This document shows positions 21,725-34,825 of a DNA stretch of 64,000 nucleotides, one piece after another. Every line of letters starts with the position of its first letter. Position 1 is the stretch's first letter. The position numbers and the translations under genes are program-made. This DNA comes from Pycnopodia helianthoides (lineage: Eukaryota > Echinodermata > Asteroidea > Forcipulatida > Asteriidae): assembly GCA_032158295.1 (NCBI GenBank), contig CM063263.1:11790974-11854973 (forward strand), read 5' to 3'. The notes beneath the pieces are model-generated. The model worked only from the letters and a program-made list of their open reading frames with translations. It made no database searches and was not told the origin of the DNA.

Positions 21725-22588
21725 TGGCGGTTTCTCTATTTTGTCAGTATAGCTTTCTTCGAGGTGCCAGTCAAAAGCCATTAAAAAAAAGAGAGATTCA
21801 AAAAGAATTGGAGGGATTTTAAAGTGATGTATTAAAGGTGGATCACGGGTAATTCTAAACTGGTTGGTGTGAGGGTGTGAACTGTAATAAAGTCTTAATT
21901 TAAACCAAAGGAAAAGCCTTTCGAAAAAAGAGAAAGTTGACAGCGGATCGGGTAGAACGATTTTTCAGGGTAAAAATCTGACACTCTACTGAAGACACCC
22001 TTTTCGCGGGTCAGCCATTTTGTTTCGCCTTCCGTTAAAATCATTGAAACCAAACTGGAACTGGAGGAGCAGGTAGTCTGGTACCATTCTTCGATTTTTT
22101 TTAAATATTTTTTATTAAGGTACCATTGCATTTACAGGTAAAAGTTGACATTGTTGGTGCCATTACAATAATTTCATCCAAATATCAAGTGTAAGAGAGT
22201 TGATAATTTGGGCTATTACCGTTTTATTTCGGAACACATAGCCAAAATAGAAGTGAATGTCAATTGTAAAAACGAAAATGTCAATTTGAAAACGCATCTT
22301 TACTGCACGAGTGTCAGGACACCAGACTATATCCTTATAACAAAAAATCAGGAAAAACAATTGAAGCTGATTTGTCTCGTTCAACCATCGGCTGATGATG
22401 AATTTAAAATTGACCTTCAATTTTAAAAATTGAGGGTTACAACTGTTCATTTATTACACTTAACGTGTAAAAATGACAGCAAGGTGCCAAGTAAACAGGC
22501 AATTTAATTATGCCTTACTTTGTGATATCAACCTAGTGTTTCACGTTTAGTTCAAATAATATTTATAGTCGTATATTCAAAGTGATTT
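21725..22588. other. Intergenic sequence, no gene seen
   Basis: Unique sequence. A short inverted motif (TTGAAAATT-like) near 22410-22432 is the only structure noticed. Confidence 0.45.
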
Positions 22589-22589
22589 C

Positions 22590-22973
22590 AAAGGCAGGGT
22601 ATGCTTTTGTTGATTGTCAAAGACCAGCATCCCCACTTGGCGTATCCCAACATATGCAATCAAATAACAAACCTGTGCAAATTTGGGCTCAATTGGTCAT
22701 CGAAGTTGCAAGAAAATAATGACAGAAAAAAAACATCCTTGTTGCATAGAATTGTGTGCTTTCAAATGCCTCAGAAAGGCTTCATGTCTTAAGCCTTTCT
22801 CAGGTTCAAATTGGTTGGTGACTAAATGACCTCTTTCTCTAAATCTACATTACTTTAAAGGGAGTCATTTCTAACAATGTTTTATATCAACAGCTCTCCA
22901 TTGCTCTTTAACAAGTAAGTTGTTACGGTCATTAACTTGAGGAGTAATCACCTAAAGTGCACGCTGCCTTTAA
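22590..22973 (+). repeat. MITE-like family A, full copy
   Basis: Well preserved: starts AAAGGCAGGGTATGCTTTTG and ends GCACGCTGCCTTTAA. Confidence 0.8.
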
Positions 22974-22974
22974 T

Positions 22975-25900
22975 GTAGAAAAGTGTGACCAAACAATCGA
23001 GCAAAGTCGCCCCGTTAAACGAATGCGTGTGACGTTGGTACTAAATTATCCGTCGTATTAATTACAGTGTAATATGAATTACAGAGACTATTATATCATA
23101 ACTCACTATCGTCATCTAATACACGGAATGTAATATCCACACATCTGGTTTAATCAGCACGAACTCAATGTTTTTACAATATTTAGCGAGTCCGGCTCAC
23201 GAGATCTCTTAATAGAGAACATAAACCGCGTATACCACAAGTGATAAATTATCTTGTAAAGCTATACAACCTGAATACGATATTATCCTGCAGTCTCTAT
23301 ATTTTAGCATCGAAGCGAAAACCAGATGAGTTTTGTTTTGAAGTAGTATTCTTAAAGAGCCCATTGAAAGATGGCGCCAATGCTGTTTTAAAACCATTGA
23401 TATAATTTATTGCTAATTGATTTTTAAAAAAAATTATTGTATTCTAGCTTCTCTAGTCAACCCCAGATCACCTTCTACCTTGATATCTTTTGAATGTTCG
23501 TTGACTTTGTGTGTATATTGAAGTCTTTGTATTTTTATGCTACTCTTTTTTTTTGATCCTCATACTTAGTTTGTACATATTGTAACATTCATGTTGTTTG
23601 TCGTTTTACCTATTTGCCGGTGGAAATCTTATTTCCAGATTCTTTTGAAATGTGGACAATAAAATGCTATCTATATATCTAATTATGTAGTAACTACTTC
23701 AGTGTTTATTAAGTGGTTGGTAATTAATGTGACAAAACAAACAATAATGTGATTTTGTTTGTCTTCTCTCTCGATACGCAATTCAACACAAAGCAACTGA
23801 GTTAACATAGACACGCTGTCGATTTGAAGAATAACAACAGCAACAAACACACAATGACCTGAACATAATTATTTGTTTCAACTTTCACAATCTAGAACTT
23901 AAGTTTGCTACGCAAAGTAACGTTAACGAAAGCAGATTGTTCGAAAACAATCGATAAAGCAATCCAGTTGTCACCAAAGTATACTGTAACAGACAAAAAG
24001 ACGTTTCCTAGTTGTACTTACCATTTACGAAAAATCAAGCTGACGAGTACAATTATAAGTCCCATCAATTGGAATAAAAAAGAGCGAACCAAAACTTCCA
24101 CCTAAATAAAACGCATAGCGGTTTAAATTAATGACTGCACCAAACCAACCGCTGAACAAAATGACACCGAGCGAAAAACTTCTCCGTCTATTATACACCT
24201 CACACATAAGTGAGCCAGAGAAACCAGTTTAGAACACGTGATCGCGTATTTCTCAAGCAAACAAGTGCAATGAACCAATCACAGGCTGGGATAAGCCGGT
24301 CCAAAGACAGAGAGAGAAGGGAAATGGATGATCTGATCATGCGCGGAGAGGCTATCTTTGCACGCTGTATGTGGGGAGCTTAGACGTAGTACGCGTGTAA
24401 CACTTGGTCGCCCATCTGTCGATTTGTGATCACAGAGGTTTTTTTTGTATGTTGTCTTTCGGCGGTGCCCCGCAGAGCTCAGTGCATAGATGAAGGCTCA
24501 GCATTTAATATCTGCGTAAACACTTCCCAATTTAACTATACCAGAAAAGTATTATGACTTTTGGAGTTTAAAGTCACCACCAACCGAGGATGAATCTGAC
24601 TAAAATTGGTGTTGGTGTTTCTGTTTAAGTAAAAAATAATTGTTCAACGGATAATCGACAAGATAAAAACACAGACTTTTCAGATAGACTGTTCAATCGT
24701 TTTATCTAACTAAACGATTGCAAAAACCAACAAAAACAATGCGTCAAACGTATAATTCCTTGGAACGCCTCAAATTATATTCATAATAATTATTATTGAT
24801 ACAATTTCGTTTTGACCCGTGTGCTCCGATGCAACAGATAACATTCATAAATTTCATTTAATTATTAGAGTAAATCTTCAAATTAACTCCACAGGACTCG
24901 AAGCTGCGTAGGGTTAAAGCGATTGTAGCCATGGTTTGCGGTAGCACTATGTGATAATCTACTTGAGTCGAGTGTTGGTTCTTGAGTAGAACCTGTAATT
25001 TTACACGACGTTTCGGCATGTGTGTTCTGATGGGCTTCAGGAGATCCTCAAGTTGTGCTTAAAAACAATGTTTACGTTTTAGTTATTATTTGGTTTCACT
25101 ATGAACGTAATGAAGACAAGGCAAACTTCCAATCCGTAGATAAACTAGATCGTCGAGAGTTTTTTATGTACCCACTGGCTACTGAAAACCTATTTTGGAA
25201 CGACCACAGTGTTGGTCAACTACACGGGCTCTCGCATTTTGCCCGCAGGGAAATGTCAAGGTCTGACCGTTGGCGGCGTTTTCCCTTTTCCTTCGAGTGA
25301 TCGCGTCTGTCTGTGGGTCACTTTAAGCAAGCATCAAAGTCAGGCCCTTGGGCTTGATGGTTAACCTACGATGTGTGGACGGACAACCCCTTCGCAGCAG
25401 GACAATGCCACGCTCGTGTAATGCGAGCTTTTTACATTATCTGTAAAATCTAACATATGATGTATAGATTCACTGGACTCAAGATCTTTGGCAGTCTAAA
25501 TGATTTTTTTGGAGAAGTTGTAAAGGGGCTTCACTTTGATTTGACTTTTGTTGAAAAGGAAAAGGATGTGGGTCTTATAATCGTTGAAATCGTTTTCAAT
25601 TTTTTTCAAACATGGGGCTAATGAGTAATATTTATTTTGTTTTTTGTTTGCTTGTTTGTTGTTGTTGTTGTCGTCGTCGTCGTTGGTATCTTTTGACACA
25701 TTTAAAATGATTCCACCAAAACGATTGGCATCCCCAGCACCTTCTCATCCTGACTTCGAAACGTCCACCTCAACAATCTGGTAAAAGAATCTCCGATCTT
25801 GTCGAGGTCGGACTGATTATTGTGACGAACTTGGACGGCCATATCATCTCGTTTCCGATTAATTGATTAACGAAGGGTAGCCGGTGGGCGTATGGCCGGG

Positions 25901-26280
25901 ACGGGTCCAAGAGATCCAGGAGCCTTGAGACGCTCTCGAGTTCCAATTTGTCCCAATTTGAGGCCAATTTTCACCAATTTGGTCCAATCTGTCTCGCAAA
26001 ACGGTCGGGGGTTGTTGTATACGACGTAATGTTTAAGGTTTAACGACTTGTCTGAACAGGTGGAGACGTGACGGGAAATTTGCCCGTCAATGTCAGAGGG
26101 AAGTCTGGTCTTAACAGGTTGCATTCATATTGAAATTATTCGGCGAATGAACCGGAGCACGGATGGACGGAGTTGTCATAATTGTCGAGAAACATTTGCG
26201 GCTTAGCCAACGATTCCGACCGGAATCTCTTTGGATGTACAATATATCCCAAAACAGCATTGCAGTAAAAGTGATAGAGT
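22975..26280. other. Intergenic sequence with promoter-like block near 24.0-24.4 kb
   Basis: No coding exon was recognised. GAACCAATCACAGG (about 24272) is a CCAAT box. On the minus strand a donor AAATG|GTAAGTAC lies near 24021, so an untranslated exon at about 24022-24240 (-) is conceivable, perhaps a distal NeuroD first exon. A diverged family L end is at 24932-24950. 25100-26170 is GC-richer with no assignable function. Confidence 0.35.
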
Positions 26281-26652
26281 TTAAATGCGGGGTATACCTT
26301 TAGTAATTACTAAAACAATTAATGACCACAAAAGCTTACTTGGTAAAGAGCACTGGAGGGCTGTTGATATCACAAAACATTGTTAGAAACGACCCCCTTA
26401 GAAGTAATGCAGTTTTAGAGAAAGAGGTAATTTTTCAGACACAAATTTGAATCTGAGATAAAGCCTTTCTCAGAAATCTGAAAGCACACAATTCAATACA
26501 AAAAGGTTATTTTTTTCTTTCATCATTTTTTGCAACTTTGATGAACAATTGAGGGTAAATTTTCACAGGTTTGTTATTTTATGCATAGGTTGGGATACAC
26601 CAAGTGAGGATACTAGTCTTTGACAGTTACCAAAAGTATATCCTGCCTTTAA
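26281..26652 (-). repeat. MITE-like family A, full copy
   Basis: Reverse orientation: ends CTTTGACAGTTACCAAAAGTA then TCCTGCCTTTAA. Confidence 0.8.
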
Positions 26653-26654
26653 AA

Positions 26655-28180
26655 TATATGGCTATTTCCCGAAGCTTGTTATCTGTTCTGTCGAAAATTG
26701 TAGGTATACCTTGGTCTAGATGGATGCACTATTTATGGTAAGGGAAGTTGAAAACCTTTTATTTTTGCTTCTACGTTTCGTGTCCCTATTCTTATTGTTT
26801 TTATCTCGTGTGTAATGGACTCTTAAATCAATCTATTTAACAAGTCATGTCCGGTAAAATATTAAAGATGGAGTATAAAACATTTATGAGTACGTTTTGA
26901 AGATAAATTAGGCATTTATAAACTGTATTATTTATGTAGGCCTAATATAACCCCACTTCTACATCTCATTGTCAATCACCAATAATAAATAAAGTGCAAG
27001 TGGGTTTAAGAAAAGAAGAAAAAAAATCGTGTAAGTGTAGTACTATTATCCAAAAATCCATTCCTAGGACTCAACAAAAATTGTCTTGAGCAAACTCAGC
27101 GCTTTAACAGCCAATCTGTTACGACTCGCATTTAAGAAAATTACCTAATTCAATTTCCCGGTAAAAAAAAAATTAAAAAAATCCCTCCCGTTTTTTGACC
27201 GTCCATCTCGAGATTTCGGCGTTATCGCGCCGTCCCATTACCGCGCTCTTAATCCGATTCCAGCAATTTCGAAAAGTGAACGGTCCTTTTTTTTCTGGGG
27301 GGCGGCACAATATGATTGCTTACCACACTACACGTGTAAAAGTAATGTAAAAGCGTAAAGGGGGGGGGGGGGGGTTGTAATTGGGATCCCCTCGATTGCC
27401 GCGGTTTAGTAGCCATGTTATACCACTAATACTCCGCAGAATGAATGTTTAATTTTTGGCGGCCGACCGTGAGCCACGCAGGAGGTTTTTGTGTAATTTC
27501 TTAAAGTGTCCTAAATTAGATTTTCTCACTATTGGCTGCGCGGTTATTGTCACCTCGGGGAGAGGCTTTGTCCCGGGTCCGGAGCTCCCCTATTGCTGGG
27601 TATCGTCTTGGTCTTGGAGGGAGAGGATATATGTACTTCTGATGGGGGGGGGGGGCATCCTCCGTCTTGGAACAATCAACTGTGTAAACAAGATTCATAA
27701 TATTCACCGTTACTGACCATCCGTTCCTCCAATCAATCGGTTAATTAACACGAGTGATTCATTTTGGTCACCCTACTATTTTATTTGACCATGACGAATA
27801 ACATGGGTCGCTTTAATAGGTGGGCGCCTTCGTGCTTTTTTCGTTTTTTTGGGGGGTGGCGTTTTGGAGGTGCTACACTTGCCTTTACACAATGAAACGC
27901 ATATCACCTGATTGATGTAAACAAGGATGACAAAGTACGGGCAGCGAGACGTGCCCCTTCTTCGGCCGTGTCGTCGTTGCTTTTTACCCCCCTGCTCACC
28001 CCCTGAGGATGCTCGTTTATTTGCTCAAAGTGTGTTGAATTTATTTGATTGAACTCTCTGATTTTTTTTGTATGACATTGATTGTTTTCTGTTTTAATGT
28101 ATTTTGAATGCTAGTTTAAACCTTCATGATATATATATATATTTGTCAGTCCATTAGGAATGTCAAGATACCTGGTTTAA
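26655..28180. other. Intergenic sequence with GC-richer islands
   Basis: 27180-27290 and 27440-27640 are GC-richer and non-repetitive. G-runs occur at about 27361-27374 and 27644-27655. No coding exon was recognised. Confidence 0.4.
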
Positions 28181-28183
28181 CCC

Positions 28184-28450
28184 TTTCCACACGACAGCAA
28201 ATTAGCAAGGGTCCCTTGCTTAATTGGAGCATGGTTGTGAAATTGTACAAGTTAAACTTGTAAAATGACAACAATGTTTGGACTGTCAACAGTGAAATCT
28301 TCTCAATTTTGCCGTCCTTTATGGACAGTATACAAATTGCTGTCCTTTCACATGAGGTGCATTTTGTAAAATTTCGCAACCATGCTAAATTTAAGCAAGG
28401 GACCCTTGTTAAATTGCTGTCGTATGAAAATGCTTTTTGGGGGGCTGAAG
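28184..28450. repeat. Palindromic repeat H, full copy
   Basis: Inverted ends: ACGACAGCAAATTAGCAAGG at the left and the complement of TAAATTGCTGTCGT at the right, both carrying GGGTCCCTTGC. The internal marks GCATGGTTG and CAACCATGC are also inverted. A fragment is at 34826. Confidence 0.75.
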
Positions 28451-29104
28451 ACACAACCGCGATAAACACTTCCCTGAATCAATTAAATGCAAAGACTACA
28501 CCTACTTAAGTACACGAGCAGAGGCATATTGTTGATTTTGGTTAGCTACGTTTTTTTTTCTTTCTCCCCTTCCTTCATCAGTAGGCCTACAATTGAACCG
28601 AGAGAGGCCGTTGACTTAGAGCCGTTCCAAGGGCTGCGTCGTGATCCCCGCTCAGACGCAAATTGTTTCTAATCGCCCAGCGATCCTCAGAATCCAATAA
28701 CGGATGGAGGGAAGAGTGAGAGAGAGAGAGAGAGAGAGAGCCTGTTTAGGGGGGACCCACAGTATTATCATCACCCTCATTGCCAAGCACTGAAGTCCCC
28801 CATCCTAACTGTTAGCAGTCGCAGAGAAATCTAATCCCCTTGAGTGCTATGCTTTCTTTGTCTGCTAGCTTGCAGTTAGAAGCCGCCTTTTAGTGCTGGT
28901 CTCAGGTGCGACGGAGCGCACCGCCGCGTTCGCGCCCATCATTTTTTTTTTTTTTTTGGCTGTGGAAACGTTAGTCGCGCTCTCACGGCCCCCCGGGCAA
29001 ACACACCATGATGTGACGGCGTGAGGGGAGTCCCATGGCATTGGGGGACAAATCCACCGTCTATTACCACCACTGACTCGCTCCCTCTTTCTGTTTCGCC
29101 ATCC

Positions 29105-29165
<61 letters not shown>

Positions 29166-29760
29166 CCGTCATCGCTCGCGATTCCACCAGAAATCCCCGT
29201 AAATGAACGAAGGGCGTGAAGTCATTAGTAGCGCTCTACGATACTGGGTCCCATGTGGACGGCGTCTGGCTTGGCCGCCGTGAGCCTTGACCAGTCCACG
29301 GTATGGGTTCGGCGGGCCGGGCTCGCTAGGCACTTCGAGGGCTGTTACGCATGGGTTGGTGAGCATCTGCCGTGTACCCAAGATGACTGAACAAACCTTG
29401 GGTAACGCGGGGCGAAAAACAAAACAGCGCTTAACTTTGTTTTGTTTCACGTGTTGATAGAATTGATCGCGTCAAAACAATAGATAAATATCTACGTTGT
29501 CATTACTTGTTCATTTAATTTCATAATTGAACAAGGACATGTCAGTTTTAAGTAATGTTTATCATTAATGGTTTGACTGAAGGAAATAATTATACCAGGA
29601 TGACGGTTGTAAGCGTTTTTAAATAAATCAATCGTAAAAACACACCACCCCCTCAAAACTATGTAATTAGGTCGCATCGAAAGATATGACCCTGTGGAAA
29701 TTTTTTACATAATATTATTTCCAAATTCTTCTTCTTCTTTTTTGTAATCGGGGAACTATA
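28450..29760. other. GC-richer intergenic block with (AG)n and (CT)n tracts
   Basis: An (AG)n tract at about 28717-28741 and a (CT)n tract at 29107-29163 flank GC-rich unique sequence. 29210-29400 is open on both strands but shows no recognisable domain or obvious splice pair, so no gene is called. Confidence 0.45.
29107..29163 (+). repeat. (CT)n microsatellite
   Basis: Uninterrupted CT dinucleotides over about 57 bases. It gives Ser/Leu and Arg/Glu artefact frames. Confidence 0.95.
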
Positions 29761-29763
29761 GAG

Positions 29764-30062
29764 TAGCGTTTACACTCTAAACAACTCCCGGTCACAGTTG
29801 ACCCGGATTCTTGACCCCAAGGAGGCCTGATCCATTTCTGGGTCAGTTTGACCCGAAGTCCGGGTCACAACTGACCCAAAATCTGAGTCTAAGTCCGGGT
29901 CAAGGTGACCCATAATCTGAGTTTTTAAAAAAATCCAGATTTCAACCAAGTTGCGGGTCACATTGACACAGACTCCGGGTCAAACTGACCCAGAAATGGA
30001 TCATGCTCTCGGGGAAATCGGAATTCGGGTCAATTCTGACCTGGAAGCTTTGAAGAGTGTAG
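29764..30062. repeat. Repeat F, copy 1, rich in GGTCA/TGACC palindromes
   Basis: Bounded by TTTACACTCTAAACAACTCC and its complement-like GAAGAGTGTAGGG. It contains perfect GGTCAnnnTGACC palindromes at 29841-29853, 29898-29910 and 29978-29990, and others with a 4-base spacer. Confidence 0.75.
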
Positions 30063-30527
30063 GGCTTTAAGGTTAATTAATGCCCCATATGCACCCTACT
30101 GACAAAAGAATCACCCCGAACAAAGATATTGACAAAATAGGGTGGTAATGGTAAATAAATGATGGCGCTGTCCAATTCAGTGACACTTTGTGACTGTTGA
30201 CTTGAAAACCATAAGTTTGTAAAATAATTTTTACAAGTTTTATGCGAGACAATCCTTTTTTTTTTTTTTTTTTTTACAAGTTCGTATCAATTTATTATAT
30301 TCGCAATGTTAGGCACTGTGACCGGGGAATGTGGTAGGCGAATATATTCAGGGTGACCAAAAGGAGCCATTTTGACGATTGCGTCATTAAAATTATGGGT
30401 AGTGGAATGAGACCGCGAGGATATTTTTTCAGATCCTCTTTTCAGCAATAGCATGTTTTCATGCCTCAATTTCGGGCACTCTTCAGAATCACCCGAACAA
30501 AGATATTGACAACATAGGGAGACCGCC

Positions 30528-30665
30528 AACATAGGGCTAGATAGCTCAGTTGGTATGAGCGCCGGTAATCCGGAGGTCGTTGGTTCAAATCCCGCTCTCG
30601 TCAATTTGTCTTTGTTCAACCCCAAACTATTGCAAATTTACCCAGTCAGTTTCCCTTGTGGTTCA
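30528..30665 (+). repeat. tRNA-derived SINE, family I, clear copy
   Basis: Head TAGATAGCTCAGTTGGTATG (A box), then GTTGGTTCAAATCCCGC (B box), then the family body to TTTCCCTTGTGGTTCATTAC. The 5' and 3' acceptor strands do not pair, so it is not a tRNA gene. Confidence 0.75.
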
Positions 30666-30766
30666 TTACTTGACAAAATAATCATCCATCCGCGTTTTCA
30701 TTACAGCTTATTTTGTACCATTCAAATGCAGAGTTTGAGTTTCGTCACAAAACGGAACCCGTAATG

Positions 30767-31142
30767 TTAAAGACAGGCCGACAAGATTGGTAAGAATGAA
30801 AAACATTATTGTTCAATTTTAGTCTGAAAGCTTACTGATCAGAAGTTCATACTAGTACCATTTTTTCTGTGAAAATATTTACCTATGAAATAAAGTCATA
30901 ATCGAGATAACCTATTTAAAAAACAGTTAATTTCGGTTGTTACAACTAAAATTGAGGACCATGTGTTTACATGCTGAAAATCGTGCATGGTTTTTCACTA
31001 AATTCTCAAGACTCGCATAACGGATTTCGCCAAAATTTTCACAGGTTTGTTATTTCAAATACATTATGGTTGATCACACAGAACATGAACACTGTCTGCG
31101 ACTATTTTGTCAGCTCTACCAATCTTGTTCAATACCTTTAAA
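30767..31142. repeat. MITE-like family C, copy 1
   Basis: TTAAAGACAGG..AAGATTGGTAAGAAT at the left and CTACCAATCTTGTTCAATACC at the right form inverted ends. The internal ACATGAACACTGTCTGCGAC recurs at 38755 and 46490. It is related in plan to family B. Confidence 0.7.
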
Positions 31143-31144
31143 GA

Positions 31145-32925
31145 AAATTGCAGATTCAAAACTTTACCTCGACGCGCAAAATGACCTCATTGTCTCGCGA
31201 ACAATCTTTCACGAGTGATTATCACAGTTTGTGTGAGAGATTACGACGGTGGCATCGAACACACGGACACCGGTCGCGGATGAACTTCCATCGTCAGCAC
31301 TGTTGCTCAGCATCCCCGGAATTCCAATTTACTCTAGCATCGTGACTTTGAAGAGCCACTCTCGATTCCAACCGGGGGAAAATGAATGCCATTAGTGCCG
31401 GCTCAAAAGGGCGTCAAACTGCCCACGAGTACGCATGGAGTCAAGAAACAAAATTGCACATATTATTTCGGAGTCATGAGAATGAAAAGTTGCTTAGTAT
31501 TTATGGTGAGCAGGTTCAGATCCATGCTAGGGCCTAAAAGGTATAACTGTTAAAAACACATATCAGAACTGTGCTTGTCGTGATATTGATAATCCATGCA
31601 GCCTAGGATTGTTTATAAATCGGACATCAATCAAACCTTCTCATGAAAATGATACATTGCATTTTGCTTGGTAATTAATAGTGAATGACTTGGTTTCAAA
31701 ATAACGATATACCAATAGATCAGGTAACCTTCCAAGAAACTCGACGGATTGCAGATCTCTGTCCCAACTGACGTTTACTGGTACAGATGGTCGCCCGTGT
31801 GATAACTATTAACAGTTAGCAAAGGTGTGCGCGAAATCCCCCAGGTTGGTGCGCGATAACAAAGTCTAAAAATGCATGATCGACACCACAAGCATTTTGA
31901 CCGCTATCACCAAAAAAGTGACAAATTTACAAAACGCCACCCGAATTTAAACTTAATTTCCTTAACCCACTTATGCAATTTTCCCGGGCGCTGGAATCGC
32001 TCATAATAAAGACCGCTTACTAATCATTTTCATCTTGCCTTTTATCTCCCATGGCGATTTGACACAAATTCGGCGGGGGGAAAAATCGTCCGAGGCGCCG
32101 CGGCCAATCTCATTCAACCCACCCTGCCATCCTGTTTTAATTTTTTTTTTCTTCTTCTCCCAGTCTCTGTCGCTCTCATTCTCTCATCTTTTTTTTATGT
32201 ATAAATTGTATCTTCTTTACTTTCCCCCGGTCGTCCTCTTTCTTTGTTGGGCTCTCTCTACAAGCCATTCCCGGTGTAGGTTTTCAACGACAAGTCTTCA
32301 GGGACCGCACCCCTGCCGGTAGCAAAGCTGCCAACGAATAAACACGACTGTGGGCGGGAGTGCACGTATTAAATTGATAAGGGACATCATTTTATGTAAG
32401 AGATACGGGGAATTATAGCTAACCCACGGCAGATTAGACTGTTGCCTGCAAGTTGAGATTGGCGCGCTTGTGTTTCGATAGACGGGGGGGGGGGGGGGGG
32501 GAGTGGAAGCTATAAGGGGGGGGGGGTACCTTTAAATCACCACTGGGGTAAGATTTGGTAAAGAGAAGGGTGTTGATGGTGAAAAAACTAATTTGAGACT
32601 GAAGTTTTGTTTTGGAATTCTTGATATAAGTTTCGACCATAGCATTTGAATAGTTTGTTTTCATTGATTTTGTGTAAACAAAAGTTTAATGTCAACAGCA
32701 AAAAGATGCAATAAATAAATAAATAAATAAAACATCGTAATAACAAGACACAGTTTTAGAGCGCTTTATCACATCCGACGGCGTCTCATTTGCTCATTTG
32801 TAGAAGTCCTCGTTTCCCCCTCCCCCCAAAAACAAATCTTTATAGAACAAAAGTTCTCTAATCGACAAAACGTTTCAGGGTGGCCAGGTTTATCAACCAA
32901 CTAATTAACATCCATCTTAATTCCA
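31145..32925. other. Intergenic sequence, no gene seen
   Basis: Unique sequence with a GC-richer block at 31170-31440 and pyrimidine-rich tracts at 32130-32260. G-runs occur at 32484-32501 and 32517-32526, and an (AAAT)n run near 32710. Confidence 0.45.
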
Positions 32926-32929
32926 TACT

Positions 32930-33240
32930 TGGTCTAGTTCAACGAACCCAAGCTCTGGTGCTGTCAGCAGCACAGTGTGGGTTCGAATCCCAGTCATGAC
33001 ACTTGTGCCCTTGCTCAAGGGCACTTACCATAATTGATGCGTAAAAAGTAAGGTTAATGCATTCTGCTCTACCAGCCATGTTGAATGATACCAATGCCCA
33101 CATCCTTCTTTGAAGGGGTAACCCTGTTTCAGCCCCAGGAGTAGGTGGCAACGTGCCCCTGGTGACAGGTGATTTGGGTCAACAGCCAAATCATTAAGGG
33201 TAGCCCTCACCTTGAAGTGGCCGTCTGGCATTGCGAGTTG
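32930..33240 (+). repeat. tRNA-Ser/Leu-like SINE, long body copy
   Basis: The head keeps CCCAAGCTCTGGTGCTG and the B box GGGTTCGAATCCC. The body includes CATGTTGAATGATACC and TAGGTGGCAACGTGCCCC. The body is matched in reverse at 61355-61580. Confidence 0.65.
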
Positions 33241-33374
33241 GGCGAAACAGAAATTTAACAAAACAACACCTTTTTTCTGTAATTTCTCAAGATCCAAAGA
33301 TTCAAAGCTCCAAAGATTCAAGTATCCAAAGATTCAATACTAAAACATGATATTCAATCACTTTCAAACATGAG

Positions 33375-33515
33375 AAGCAAGCACCAATGACAGGATTTGT
33401 ATGGGAAACGAGAAGAAATGTTCAGTTTTAGATGTGGGAGGGAAAAAAACCCAAAATGGGTGAAAAACCCAAGTAATCAGGTACAGGAACTGAAAACCCA
33501 ATTCACAAACAAGGC
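33375..33515 (-). repeat. Family K fragment
   Basis: Shares TTCAGTTTTAGATGTGGGAG and ACTGAAAACCCAATTCACA with family K. The tRNA-like head is missing. Confidence 0.5.
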
Positions 33516-33519
33516 TCCA

Positions 33520-34320
33520 GTTTACAAGAATACAAAATAATAATATCTGGTTCCGACTGATTGCAACTAGAACCGTGCATCGAGCGTATAATGTATGATT
33601 TCTCAATATATATTTAAACATAGTTTCCAGTTTGATTGAGCTCCCCCTAATTATGTGTATTCCGCATTAGAGCGATTGTCACAGCCACTTCGCAGCGTCA
33701 AGTGTTTCCACACTTGGCGCTACAGCAAACGCTGGAGTTTTAATCACTCGACACGGAGCGTAGCGGCACTTAGTCCTGGAGAACGTCAATCTTTGGTTGA
33801 GGGGATATGTCTGGTTCACTCCTTCCCGGTTTTTTTTCCCCGAGTGCGGCTCGGCCGTCAAAACCCACCTTTCATCCTGCCCGTCCATATGATTAACTTA
33901 TCGCTTCTGCTCCACTAAATTGTGAAAAATCTCTCCCCCCTCCTTCACGCGTTTAGCTTTTTTCCTGAAAGAGTCGCGGCCATTTCATCTTGCCGAACTC
34001 ACAAATAGGGGTGGATTTGGTGTTATCGCGGGAAGTGGCTGGTGTTAGCGTTTTGTCATATTTTGAGCGTTTAAAACTGTCAATTTACAATGACTTGTTT
34101 ATGGATGTTACTGCACTATCAGGTTTCTCTCTTTTGGTGGGGCTTTAATGGTGATTGGATAAGGACCTCGGTCTCGTGTGAGCACGGAAGCGGATCGAGT
34201 AAAAAGGATGTTTTTGTTTGCGGATTTCTTGTTTGCGCACTATCTCACCCGCCCCCTGAAGAGGAAAATGTCCAAAGTGCAAATTAAACCAAATCTACTG
34301 CCGACCGATTGTTTCCATTA
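33520..34320. other. Intergenic sequence, no gene seen
   Basis: Unique sequence. 33670-33890 is GC-richer and open in two frames, with no recognisable protein. Confidence 0.45.
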
Positions 34321-34321
34321 T

Positions 34322-34585
34322 TAGAGTCGGCTCGGTGGTTCTGGCCCTGCTTTTTCAGCATAGCTATATGTGGATCCCGGTTCGAATCCAGGACCAGAGT
34401 CATGCATGTGGATTTGGGTTTTCGGAGTCCTTACCTGATTGCACTTGTTTTTATCTAAAAGGTTTTCTCCCACATCTAAAACTGTCACTTCGTTACCAAT
34501 TATACCTGACGATACTAGGGTATATACCTGGTATCGTTAGAACTCCATGTCACAGTGCTAGCCGCGTTTAAGGGTCACTTGGTTT
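34322..34585 (+). repeat. SINE family K copy
   Basis: A-box-like GGCTCGGTGGTTCTGG and B box GGTTCGAATCC at the head; tail CTTGGTTTCATTGCCAGAAAA. It contains a small near-palindrome CGATACTAGG..CCTGGTATCG at 34510-34537. Confidence 0.6.
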
Positions 34586-34614
34586 CATTGCCAGAAAAGT
34601 GTATCATAATAATC

Positions 34615-34760
34615 ATCATTATGGCGTGTCGTGGACGAGCAGTCTTGTCCACCGGACCCAAGCTCTGGTATTGTCAGCAGCAGAGTGTGGGGTTCGAATC
34701 CCGGTCAGGACACTTGCGCCCTTGAGCATGGCACTTAACCATAAGGACTACGTAAACAGT
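34615..34760 (+). repeat. tRNA-Ser-like SINE head (family J)
   Basis: GTCGTGGACGAGCAG, then AAGCTCTGGTATTGTCAGCAG and GGTTCGAATCCCGGTCAGGAC. The following CACTTGCGCCCTTGAGC is typical of the family body. Confidence 0.65.
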
Positions 34761-34825
34761 TGGGACGGTATGCAAAGCTCATTAAATAAGTCATGCATCT
34801 CGACAGCAAATAAACAATGAGTGCT

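Noticed and set aside
24022..24240. Minus-strand first exon ending AAATG|GTAAGTAC with a nearby CCAAT box
   Set aside because: Kept only as an alternative: there is no linking evidence to NeuroD and the candidate at 14354 has a TATA box and a more typical intron length.
29169..29450. 93-codon minus frame in a GC-rich block
   Set aside because: Open on both strands because of base composition; no family resemblance and no clear splice pair.
30528..30605. Possible tRNA gene
   Set aside because: A and B boxes are present but the acceptor stem does not pair and the same head and body recur at four other sites, so it is a SINE.
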